A DNA stretch of 64,000 bases from Phytohabitans rumicis (GTDB taxonomy: Bacteria; Actinomycetota; Actinomycetes; Mycobacteriales; Micromonosporaceae). The notes below the pieces were generated by a model. The model saw nothing but the letters and a program-made list of their open reading frames with translations, did not search any database and had not been told where the DNA came from. Location of the stretch: positions 4,216,001-4,280,000 of the forward strand of contig NZ_BLPG01000001.1 in the NCBI RefSeq assembly GCF_011764445.1, given 5' to 3'. This document shows positions 35,192 through 42,549 of the stretch, piece after piece. The position numbers were made by a program, and so were the translations under genes. Each line of letters opens with the position of its first letter. Position 1 is the stretch's first letter.

Positions 35192-35608
35192 TCAGGCGGC
35201 GCGGCGCTTCAGGGTGGCCACGGCCGAACCGGCGAGCGTCAGCAGGCACTCGGGGAGCTGGCCGTCGGCCAGTGCGGCGCCGAAGAGGGCCTCGCCGGTC
35301 GGTATGTCGGCGTTGGCGTAGGCGCTCACGAACCGGGCCACCCAACGCGCGTCGTACCCCGCCTCGTCGATGCCGGGGAAGTCGAGGGTCCAGCGGCCAC
35401 GCTGGACGTTGTCGCCGACCATCGTGGCGGCGATGCACCAGGCCACGTCGTACGCCCCGGCGACCCCGGAGCGGTCGACCACCGCGTCGAACGTCCCTAC
35501 GACTGCGTCGCTGTCGCCGGCCAACGCACTGCGGAGCACTTGGGCGGCATCGTCGAACGCCTCGGGCGGAACATCCGTCACGAGCCGAAGGGTATGCCGC
35601 CGGGTCAA
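35192..35608 (-). CDS. Conserved-looking protein of unknown function
   Basis: 138 residues, no signal peptide. Helical, with VPPEAFDDAAQVLRSALAGD near the start, a middle YDVAWCIAATMVGDN, and ARWVARFVSAYANADIPTGE. The composition is normal and the gene is codirectional with the thioesterase 42 bp upstream. I do not recognise the family. Confidence 0.65.
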   Translation of the reverse strand: MTRRHTLRLVTDVPPEAFDDAAQVLRSALAGDSDAVVGTFDAVVDRSGVAGAYDVAWCIAATMVGDNVQRGRWTLDFPGIDEAGYDARWVARFVSAYANADIPTGEALFGAALADGQLPECLLTLAGSAVATLKRRAA

Positions 35609-35650
35609 GCCGCGCCCGGTGAATCCCTATCTACGCAGCACGCAAAGGAG

Positions 35651-36064
35651 CTAGGCGGACCGCAGGAGACAGGTCAGGCGCGCGGTACAGACCCGGTCGC
35701 CCTTTTCGTCGGTGATGACCACGTCGTACGTCGCGACGGTGCCGCCGCGGTGCGCGGGGGTGGCCACCCCGGTGACGGTGCCGTGGCGTACCCCCTTGTG
35801 GTGGGTCGCGTTGAGATCCACCCCGACCGCGAACGGGCGCCCGATCGTATACCCGTGCATGGAGGCACCGTACGAGGCGAGGGTCTCGGCCAGCACCCCG
35901 GACGCACCGCCGTGCAGCAGGCCCAGGGGCTGCGTGTTGCCCTCGACCGGCATGGTGCCGACCACCCGCTCGGCCGACACCTCCAGGATGGTGATGCCCA
36001 TACGCTGGGCGAGTGCCCCGGGATCGGGAGAGACCGCGGTCACGCTATCCGTCTCAGGTTCCAC
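35651..36064 (-). CDS. PaaI-type hotdog thioesterase
   Basis: 137 residues with the hotdog fold. The signature LGLLHGGASGVLAETLASYG contains the HGG motif and the catalytic acidic residue of PaaI-like acyl-CoA thioesterases; VGVDLNATHHKGV and VATYDVVITDEKGDRVCTAR complete the domain. It hydrolyses an acyl- or aroyl-CoA in the cytoplasm, substrate unknown. It diverges from the binding protein gene at 36184. Confidence 0.9.
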   Translation of the reverse strand: MEPETDSVTAVSPDPGALAQRMGITILEVSAERVVGTMPVEGNTQPLGLLHGGASGVLAETLASYGASMHGYTIGRPFAVGVDLNATHHKGVRHGTVTGVATPAHRGGTVATYDVVITDEKGDRVCTARLTCLLRSA

Positions 36065-36183
36065 GCTGCGCAGGTTACCGGTCCGTAAGAGAATGGCCTG
36101 CGACCGCAGTCACACTGCGTACGGATGGCACGCTAGTGTGCCCAGCGGACCCCCGCCGACCCCCGGGGAGGGAGGACGACCCT

Positions 36184-37521
36184 ATGTACGGCTTGCGCGG
36201 CACATCCATCGCCGCCTGCACCGCACTCCTGCTCGCCATCGCCGGCTGCAGTTCGAGCAGCGGCGAATCGGACAGCACGACGGCCGGCCCGGTCCGGCTG
36301 TACGGATCCGACGGCAACATGATCAACTCCTTTGGTGAGGAGTTCAAGGATCAGGCGGGCTTGCTGGCCGGCATGAAGGGCACCACGCCCCTCACCCCGC
36401 TCTCCGACGACTTCAAGGAGCGTCTCCTGTCGGTCGACCCCGATCTGGGCGACTACCTGTACTCGGGAGAGACGTACGACGCGATCGTGATCAGCGCGAT
36501 CGCGGCCGAACTGGCTGGCACCACGACCCCCAGCGAGATCGCGAAGTACGTCAACGGCGTGACCACCAGCGGCACCCGGTGCGACACCCCGCGTGCCTGC
36601 CTCCAGTTGGCGCGGGCCGGGCGGGACCTCGAGTACCGGGGCATCTCGCTCAAGCGGGGCGGCTTCACTGACGCCGGTGAGCCGTCGACCGCAAGCTACG
36701 CGACGCTGCACTTCGACACCAGCGACAAGCTGGACGACGGCAAGACCGAGTTCGTGGGCGCCGGCGACGAGTCGGCCACGACCACGAAGGCGTCTCCGAC
36801 GCCGCGCGGCGAGGGGGCCGAGACCGAGACCGGGGCGCCACTCAAGATCGGCGGCCTGCTGCCGAAGACGGGCGACCTGGCGCTGGCCTTCCCGCCCATG
36901 GGTGCCGGCGCGGCACTCGCCATCAGGGAGATCAACGCCGCGGGCGGCGTGCTCGGCGAGCCGGTCGAATGGGTCGACGGTGACGACGGCACCAACCCGG
37001 ACAAAGCCAAGCAGACGGTCGCGTCCCACATCGACGCCGGCGTACACGTCATCATCGGCGCCGGTGCCTCGGGCATCTCGGCCGCCGTGCTGCCGGAGAT
37101 CGTCGCGGCCGGGGTGATCCTCTTCTCGCCGTGCAACACCGCCGCCGTGCTCAGCGAGGCGGATGACAAGGGGTTGTACTTCCGTACCGCGCCGTCGGAC
37201 ATCTTGCAGGGCAAGGCGCTCGCGGACGTCATCATGCGGGACGGGCCGCAGCAGGTCGCGATCGTCGCGCGCAAGGACGCGTACGGCGAGGGCTTGCAGG
37301 GCAACGTCCGCACCGAGTTGGAGAAGGCCGGCATCAGCGCCGACAACCTCAAGCTCCTGACGTACGACCCGCCGGCCGACGCCGCGACGAAGCTGGACTT
37401 CTCGCAGGGCGCCAAGCAGATCAAGGAGTTCGCGCCGGACGCGGTTCTGGTGATCGGTTTCGGCGAGTCCGCGAACGTCATCAAGGCGCTCGACGCGGCG
37501 GGAGTGGAGTTGCGACACTAG
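36184..37521 (+). CDS. ABC-type substrate-binding lipoprotein with apparently permuted lobes
   Basis: 445 residues. The signal peptide ends in IAGC (Cys22), so it is a lipoprotein. Residues 37-180 (RLYGSDGNMINSFGEEF, ETYDAIVISAIAAELAG, DLEYRGISLKRGGF) look like the C-terminal lobe of a branched-chain amino acid binding protein. A 38-residue linker follows. Residues 219-445 (LKIGGLLPKTGDLALAFPPM to GFGESANVIKALDAAGVELR) look like the N-terminal lobe, ending exactly where the first module would continue. The normal order of Peripla_BP_6 proteins is therefore reversed. No permease or ATPase gene is adjacent, so the role may be sensing rather than import. Confidence 0.88.
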   Translation: MYGLRGTSIAACTALLLAIAGCSSSSGESDSTTAGPVRLYGSDGNMINSFGEEFKDQAGLLAGMKGTTPLTPLSDDFKERLLSVDPDLGDYLYSGETYDAIVISAIAAELAGTTTPSEIAKYVNGVTTSGTRCDTPRACLQLARAGRDLEYRGISLKRGGFTDAGEPSTASYATLHFDTSDKLDDGKTEFVGAGDESATTTKASPTPRGEGAETETGAPLKIGGLLPKTGDLALAFPPMGAGAALAIREINAAGGVLGEPVEWVDGDDGTNPDKAKQTVASHIDAGVHVIIGAGASGISAAVLPEIVAAGVILFSPCNTAAVLSEADDKGLYFRTAPSDILQGKALADVIMRDGPQQVAIVARKDAYGEGLQGNVRTELEKAGISADNLKLLTYDPPADAATKLDFSQGAKQIKEFAPDAVLVIGFGESANVIKALDAAGVELRH

Positions 37522-37619
37522 ACCTAGTCGTTCTGTGTGGCACGTTTCCGGGATCCCTGGGGTGGTCTGGTGGCCTTACGGTTTCCAGCATCAAGGCAGC
37601 GAACGAAACGGAGCCCACG

Positions 37620-38252
37620 ATGAGCGAGTTCGACGACCCGACCCTGACCGAAGACACCGGCACTGGGCACGACGGCTTCGGCCCGAGCGACCCTGGGCAC
37701 GAGCCCGGCTATGAGCCCGGTTACGAGCCCGGTCACGAGCCTGGCTACGAGCCCGGTCACGACCCGCACTACACCGAGCCGCACTACGGCGAGCCCGACT
37801 CGATCGTGCAGCACAACCTCGACGGCTCGACCGAGGTCGTCACGGACGTCGACGGTGACGGGTACGCCGACGTGGTTCAGCACGACCGCGACAGCGACGG
37901 GTACGCCGAAACGACCTACGTGGACAGTGACCACGACGGCCAGCTCGACACGATCCTGAAGGACTACGACGACGACGGCCAGATCGACGCCGCGCTGGCC
38001 GACACGAACGCCGACGGCCGGATCGACTACGTCGCCACCGACCACAACAACGACGGCCAGGTCGACCACCTGACGCTGGACACGAACTACGACGGCCGGC
38101 CGGACACCTGGGTCGCCGACACCAACTACGACGGCGAGCCCGACGTCGTGCGGCTCGACACCAACGGCGACGGTGCACCGGACGCGGTCGTGTACGGCAC
38201 GGAGGGTGACGGTCCGACCGAGGAGAAGGTCAACCCGTACGCCGCGAGCTGA
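37620..38252 (+). CDS. Calcium-loop (DxDxDG) repeat protein
   Basis: 210 residues with no signal peptide or membrane helix. An N-terminal tract repeats EPG[YH] five times (residues 28-48). Then nine loops of the form DxDxDGxxD follow at about 14-residue spacing (DVDGDGYAD, DRDSDGYAE, DSDHDGQLD, DYDDDGQID, DTNADGRID, DHNNDGQVD, DTNYDGRPD, DTNYDGEPD, DTNGDGAPD). Such loops bind calcium in EF-hand, dockerin and thrombospondin type 3 repeats. The protein is strongly acidic. A shorter relative follows at 38351. It could be a calcium buffer or calcium-dependent scaffold; cellular location is unclear. Confidence 0.85.
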   Translation: MSEFDDPTLTEDTGTGHDGFGPSDPGHEPGYEPGYEPGHEPGYEPGHDPHYTEPHYGEPDSIVQHNLDGSTEVVTDVDGDGYADVVQHDRDSDGYAETTYVDSDHDGQLDTILKDYDDDGQIDAALADTNADGRIDYVATDHNNDGQVDHLTLDTNYDGRPDTWVADTNYDGEPDVVRLDTNGDGAPDAVVYGTEGDGPTEEKVNPYAAS

Positions 38253-38269
38253 TCCCATAGCCAACGCGG

Positions 38270-38298
38270 AGGCGCCTCACCAGCAAGGTGGGGCGCCT
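38270..38298 (+). terminator. Hairpin terminator after the first calcium-loop gene
   Basis: AGGCGCCTCACC (38270-38281) pairs with GGTGGGGCGCCT (38287-38298) with one mismatch and a 5-nt loop, followed by TGCTTTATGG. It separates the two calcium-loop genes, which suggests that the second has its own promoter. Confidence 0.7.
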
Positions 38299-38350
38299 TG
38301 CTTTATGGTGCCGTAGGACTGGCACCAGACCACATCGAAGGGATGGCGGC

Positions 38351-38599
38351 ATGAGCGAGGCTCAGGAGACTGTCGAGACGCGCGGCGACGAGCGCGTTGA
38401 CCTGATCAAGGTAGACACCAACAACGACGGCAAGCCGGACGTCTGGGCCGCCGACACGGACGGCGACGGCAAGGCGGACCTCTTCCAGTTCGACACCGAC
38501 CAGGACGGCAAGGTCAACGTCACGATGACCGACCTAGACGAGGACGGCACGCCGGACCAGGTGGTAGACGGCGACGGCGGCCACCCCCCGGCGGCCTAG
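38351..38599 (+). CDS. Short calcium-loop (DxDxDG) repeat protein
   Basis: 82 residues with no export signal. After MSEAQETVETRGDERVDLIK come four DxDxDG loops (DTNNDGKPD, DTDGDGKAD, DTDQDGKVN, DLDEDGTPD) and a short tail. It looks like a partial duplicate of the protein at 37620-38252. Very acidic and probably calcium-binding. A strong hairpin follows directly. Confidence 0.82.
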   Translation: MSEAQETVETRGDERVDLIKVDTNNDGKPDVWAADTDGDGKADLFQFDTDQDGKVNVTMTDLDEDGTPDQVVDGDGGHPPAA

Positions 38600-38607
38600 C
38601 CATAAAA

Positions 38608-38675
38608 CCCGTCGATCTTGAGGTTGTCAGGTTCCATTTCCGACATTTGGGCATGACAACTTCAAGATCGACGGG
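38608..38675. terminator. 22-bp stem hairpin between convergent genes
   Basis: 38608-38629 (CCCGTCGATCTTGAGGTTGT plus CA) pairs with 38654-38675, one G-T pair, 24-nt loop. It lies between the calcium-loop gene (end 38599) and the stop of the minus-strand PrsW gene (38676), so it can end both transcripts. Confidence 0.75.
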
Positions 38676-39994
38676 CTAGAGGGAGAGTGCGGCGCAGAGC
38701 GCGGCGACTACTACGAGGGCCACAGCTAGGAGCAGGGCGCGGCGGCGCATGGAGCCGCGGCGTTCGTCCGGGGACACGGCTTCGGGGTGGGCTAGGGTGC
38801 GTAGGCGGGCGCGGTGTTGCAGGAGTTCTTGGCGCCAGTGGGCTATTAGGGGGCGTCGTCCCTCGAGATGGCCACGGCTAGCCTCGCCTGGGCGCGTTGG
38901 AGACGGCGGACAGCGCGGCGGCCGAGCAGGCCGGCCCGGGCGTACGCGTACCGGCGGGCGTTGGCGCGCAGGTGGCCCATGCTCAGCACGTGCAGCTCGG
39001 CCGGGGTGGCGATGTCCGGATCGTGGAGCGCCGCCAGCTGCGCGGTGTAGTAGTCGGCCTCCCGGTGCCGCGCGGCGCGTACCAGCAGCAGGATCACGAG
39101 CAGCGGCGGGATCCCCTTGGCCAGCAGCACGGCGATCAGGGCGTACCCGTTGTCGCCGACGTCCACGGCCAGCAGCGGCGAGTTCCAGACGAAGTGGCAG
39201 GCCCAGGCGCCGAAGAAGCACAGCGCGGCGACGCCCAGCCGGAAGCGGAGCGTGCGGTCGGTGCGTACCACGACGGAGGCCACGCCCGCGCCGGCGAGCG
39301 CGCTGAAGAGCGTGTGGCTCCACAGCCCGGCGAGGAAGCCGCGGACGAAGAACGTCGCCACCACCGGCCCCACGTCGTCACCCCGGCCGGCGGCGGCGAC
39401 GGCGTTCACCGCGTACACGATGTCCTCGACCACCTGAAAGCCGAGCCCGACCAGCGAGCCGTAGATGACCCCGTCGAGGACGCTGTTGATCTGGGCCCGC
39501 GCGACCAGGACGATCGCGACGATGCCCAGCGTCTTGACGACCTCCTCGATGGTCGGTCCGGCGATCGCGGGACCCCAGGCCGTGGCGACCGCCGGCGAGT
39601 ACGCCTTGGCGAGCAGGTTCTGGACCGCGGCGTTGCCAGGCACGGACAGCGTGGTGGCGACCAGGCCACCCCAGGCGAACGCGGTGGCGAGCAGCAGCGG
39701 CGGCTCCCGCTCCAGGTAGTCGAGCGCGGCGACGAAGAACCAGAACGGCACCGCGTACGCGGCGAAGAGCGCCAGCGCGACGGCGGTGGCCACCGGGTAC
39801 TCGATGAGGGCGTCCCGCACGAACAGGCCCATCCGCGCGGCACCGACCGCCAGCAGCCCGGTGACCAGCCAGAACGCGGGCAGCAGCAGCGACTTGCGGG
39901 CCACCGCCCAGGTCGGCGTGGGGTGTACGGGGGCGCTGCGGGCGCTGCGTGGCGGCACCCCGTGCCCGCCGGGGCACCCGGCCGCGGCCGTCAC
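38676..39994 (-). CDS. PrsW-family intramembrane metalloprotease (apparent premature stop by frameshift)
   Basis: A polytopic membrane protease. Motifs of the CPBP-like PrsW family are present: TIEEVVKTLG (EExxK), GLGFQVVED and GLWSHTLFSALAGAG. PrsW enzymes cleave membrane anti-sigma factors. The frame from GTG 39994 stops at 38846 after SRDDAP. One extra base in the G5 run at 38849-38853 lets it continue as PLIAHWRQELLQHRARL and end in a further helix (RRRALLLAVALVVVAALCAA), total 439 residues. That tail has no usable start codon of its own, which supports the joined gene. A sigma factor with a membrane partner is encoded next door. Confidence 0.87.
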
Positions 39995-40536
39995 TCCCGC
40001 CCCCGATAGGCGATGGAGCGGATGCTGGCCTCGATCGGGGCCGGGAGAGGAACGCTCCCGCTGACCGTCACCTCGATGGACAGCCGCGGGGCGAGGAAGA
40101 CCGCATACCGGCCGGTCCGGTCCGGCGTGGCGTAGGCGCCCTGCTGGCCGGGCAGCCCGCTGCCGGTGGCGGTGGCGAGGCCGGCGTCGAGTCGCCCCTG
40201 GGCGTTCACGACCTTGCGGCGCAGGCGGCCGACGGCCCCATCCAGGTCACCGTCGAAGGGTGCGACGACGATGACGTACCGGATGGGGCCGAGGACGAAG
40301 AGCACGGTGCCCTGCTGGGCGCTGGGCCGGGTGCGCGTCACGTCGAGCTGTGCGCCGGGCGGCGGCAGTACGGTGACCCCGCCGCCCACCTCGTACGGCT
40401 CGTGCGTGGGGATCGGCCGGATGGCCGGCACGGCCCGGTCGACCGCCGGGAGCCCGATGGCGATCACGGCAAGGGTCACCAGGATGCCCAGGCTGCCGGC
40501 GGCGTTCCGGAGCAGCCGGCCCCGTGCGACCCTCAT
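39991..40536 (-). CDS. Membrane-anchored protein of unknown function
   Basis: 181 residues. A basic N-terminus and one membrane helix (AAGSLGILVTLAVIAIGLPA, residues 12-32) are followed by an exported domain with GGGVTVLPPPGAQLDVTRTR and IRYVIVVAPFDGDLDGAVGR. It overlaps the PrsW start by 4 nt, so the two are coupled; it could be a PrsW partner or substrate. No family is recognised. Confidence 0.75.
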   Translation of the reverse strand: MRVARGRLLRNAAGSLGILVTLAVIAIGLPAVDRAVPAIRPIPTHEPYEVGGGVTVLPPPGAQLDVTRTRPSAQQGTVLFVLGPIRYVIVVAPFDGDLDGAVGRLRRKVVNAQGRLDAGLATATGSGLPGQQGAYATPDRTGRYAVFLAPRLSIEVTVSGSVPLPAPIEASIRSIAYRGRE

Positions 40537-40577
40537 GTTTCGACGCTAACCGCCTCCAACCACTCCTCGCGGACGTT

Positions 40578-41923
40578 TCACCAGTTGGAGATCGCTCCAC
40601 GCCTCGGGCCGGCGCCGACCATGCCCACCTCGAGGATCTGGCCCTGGGCGTCCAGCGCCTCCACCCCGATGCCGGGCTCGGCGGGCATCGACAGCAGCGC
40701 GAGGTTGCCGTGCACGTCCGCCCGGCTGAGCTCCCGCCCGCCCCGCATCGCCCGCGCCGTAACCGCCCCGTCGGGGACGATCGCGTACGCCAGGTCGTCG
40801 ACGAGGGGGATGACCGCGACCCCCTGGCCCGCGGTTCGGACTCGGTGAAGAAATTCAGCCCGGTGACAACGATGCGCGGGTTCGCGTTGGGCCTGTCGGA
40901 CGTGACGGTCAGATCGCCCATCCAGCCCCCGCCCACGATCGGCGCGGCGAGCACGATCGCCTTCCCGGCGTACCCGTCCGGCTCGGTCAGGGTCCCACCC
41001 CAGACCACGGCTGGCCGCTCGGTGAGCTGGTACCCGTGGGTAAGCATGCTGGCCTCCACCGCTTCGCGGGCCCGCTCGCGGTCCACCGTGCCGCGCGTCC
41101 CGGACAACGCCTGGTCGAGCTCGGCCTCGGAGATCGTCTGGCTACCCGCGACCGGTGCCGGCTGCTCGGCCCGCACCACACCGTCGCAGGTCACCCGCCA
41201 CCACTCGGCCCGGTGGTCCGCGGGGCCGCGCACGACGTACGAGCCGGTCGGCTCGACCTTCCACGCGGTGGCCGACGGGAGGTCGGCGGCGGAGACCTGG
41301 CAGCCGGCGGGTGCGATGCCGATCGAGATCGAGCCCATGGCCGCGTTCGTGCTGGACAGGCTCAGGTTGGCCAGCACGAACGGCTCCATGCCGCCGGACG
41401 ACATCTTGTAGTTGGCGTCGGGCTGCGGGGGCGCCGCGGTCAGGGCACTCGCGAGAACCAATGCCGTGGCCCCGCGCGGCGCCACCATCCACGCCGTACC
41501 GGTCCCGCTGCCGTCCCCCCGCACGAACGCCACGACCGCCACCCGCGAGTCACCCACGTCGTCGGCGTACAGCAGGCGCACCGTGCCCTGCCGGGTCGTC
41601 AGGGCGACGATCTGCATCAGCTCCCGCCGGAACGCCGCGTCGGCCCCGACCGCCCCGCGAGGCGGCGAGGCGATCAGCTGCCGCACCCACTCCGCCGGGC
41701 CGGACGGCGGTTGTGCCACGTCGGGCGCCGGGCTGCCACCAGGACCGCCGGTGGTCACCGCGACGCCGGCCACCGCCACCATCGCGGTGGCACATGCCGC
41801 GATCGTCCGGGTACGCCGGGCGCGCCGCCGCCGCGCCTGCAGCCGGCCCAGCGGATCGGGCTCGGGCAGCACGTCCTCCACCATCGCGGACAGCTCTCGC
41901 CGTACCAGCTCGTCCAGCGTCAT
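40578..41923 (-). CDS. Membrane partner of the SigE-type sigma factor, putative anti-sigma role (one-base frameshift)
   Basis: The ATG at 41923 overlaps the sigma factor stop. An N-terminal cytoplasmic segment (TLDELVRRELSAMVEDVLPE), basic residues, one helix (TIAACATAMVAVAGVAVTTG) and a long exported domain follow. The layout fits an anti-sigma-type partner, though no zinc-binding motif is seen. The frame breaks after FFTESEPRA. One extra base in the CCC at 40828-40830 continues it as GQGVAVIPLVDDLAYAIVPD to the stop at 40578, total 448 residues. The unrepaired frame runs on as low-complexity Arg/Ser sequence, which supports the repair. Confidence 0.8.
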
Positions 41924-42438
41924 CAGGCCCTCCTTGGAACGAAATCCGCCGCGACGGGCGTGGAATCCAGCACTTCACGAAGCCGGTCCAGGCCACGCGA
42001 GGCGCGGCTCTTGACCGTCCCGACCGAACAGCCGAGCAGGTCGGCGATCTCCGCCTCGGGCAGGTCAGCCCAGTACCGGAGCACGATCACCGCCCGGGTA
42101 CGCGGCGTGAGCCGGCGCATCGCCCCGTACAGGGCCTGCCGGTCGCTCACCAGGTCGGCCGGGTCCCGCACCGGCCGGTCCGGCACCATCGAGGTCAGCA
42201 GCTCGCGGGCGCCCTGCCGCCGCCACACGCTGATGTGCTGGTTGATCATGGTGCGCCGCACGTACGCGATCGGTTCGTCGACCCGCTTCCACCGCCGCAT
42301 CACCTTCAGCAGCGAGGTCTGCAACAGGTCCTCGGCGGCGTGGGCCGAGCCGGTCAACAGGTACGCGATCCGTAAGAGCTCGCCGTACCGCAGCTCGACG
42401 AACTCCCGAAACCCCTCATCGACGGTCACACCTGACAC
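41923..42438 (-). CDS. SigE-family ECF RNA polymerase sigma factor
   Basis: 171 residues. Region 2: FREFVELRYGELLRIAYLLT, SAHAAEDLLQTSLLKVMRRW. Region 4: MRRLTPRTRAVIVLRYWADL, EIADLLGCSVGTVKSRASRG. This is the compact actinobacterial SigE70-like group, often paired with a membrane protein encoded directly downstream, as here (1-nt overlap). It diverges from the large ABC system at 42550 and may control it. Confidence 0.92.
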   Translation of the reverse strand: MSGVTVDEGFREFVELRYGELLRIAYLLTGSAHAAEDLLQTSLLKVMRRWKRVDEPIAYVRRTMINQHISVWRRQGARELLTSMVPDRPVRDPADLVSDRQALYGAMRRLTPRTRAVIVLRYWADLPEAEIADLLGCSVGTVKSRASRGLDRLREVLDSTPVAADFVPRRA

Positions 42439-42549
42439 GACGCCGCAGCGGGCGGGAAGGTTGAAGCATTACGTTCCGGTAACCGAGCGAACCTTCTTTC
42501 TCCGCCAGCCCCTCAACATCGAGACAAGGCGCCGAGGAGACGGGTACGC

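Noticed and set aside
36184-37521. Reading the unusual binding protein as a product of frameshift or misassembly
   Set aside because: The frame is uninterrupted, with one signal peptide, a plausible linker and neat module boundaries; a misjoin would not place both lobes in frame with a lipoprotein signal so cleanly.
37620-38599. RTX toxin-type or dockerin assignment for the acidic repeats
   Set aside because: RTX repeats are GGxGxD nonapeptides, which are absent, and dockerins have exactly two loops with a linking helix; neither fits nine or four DxDxDG loops.
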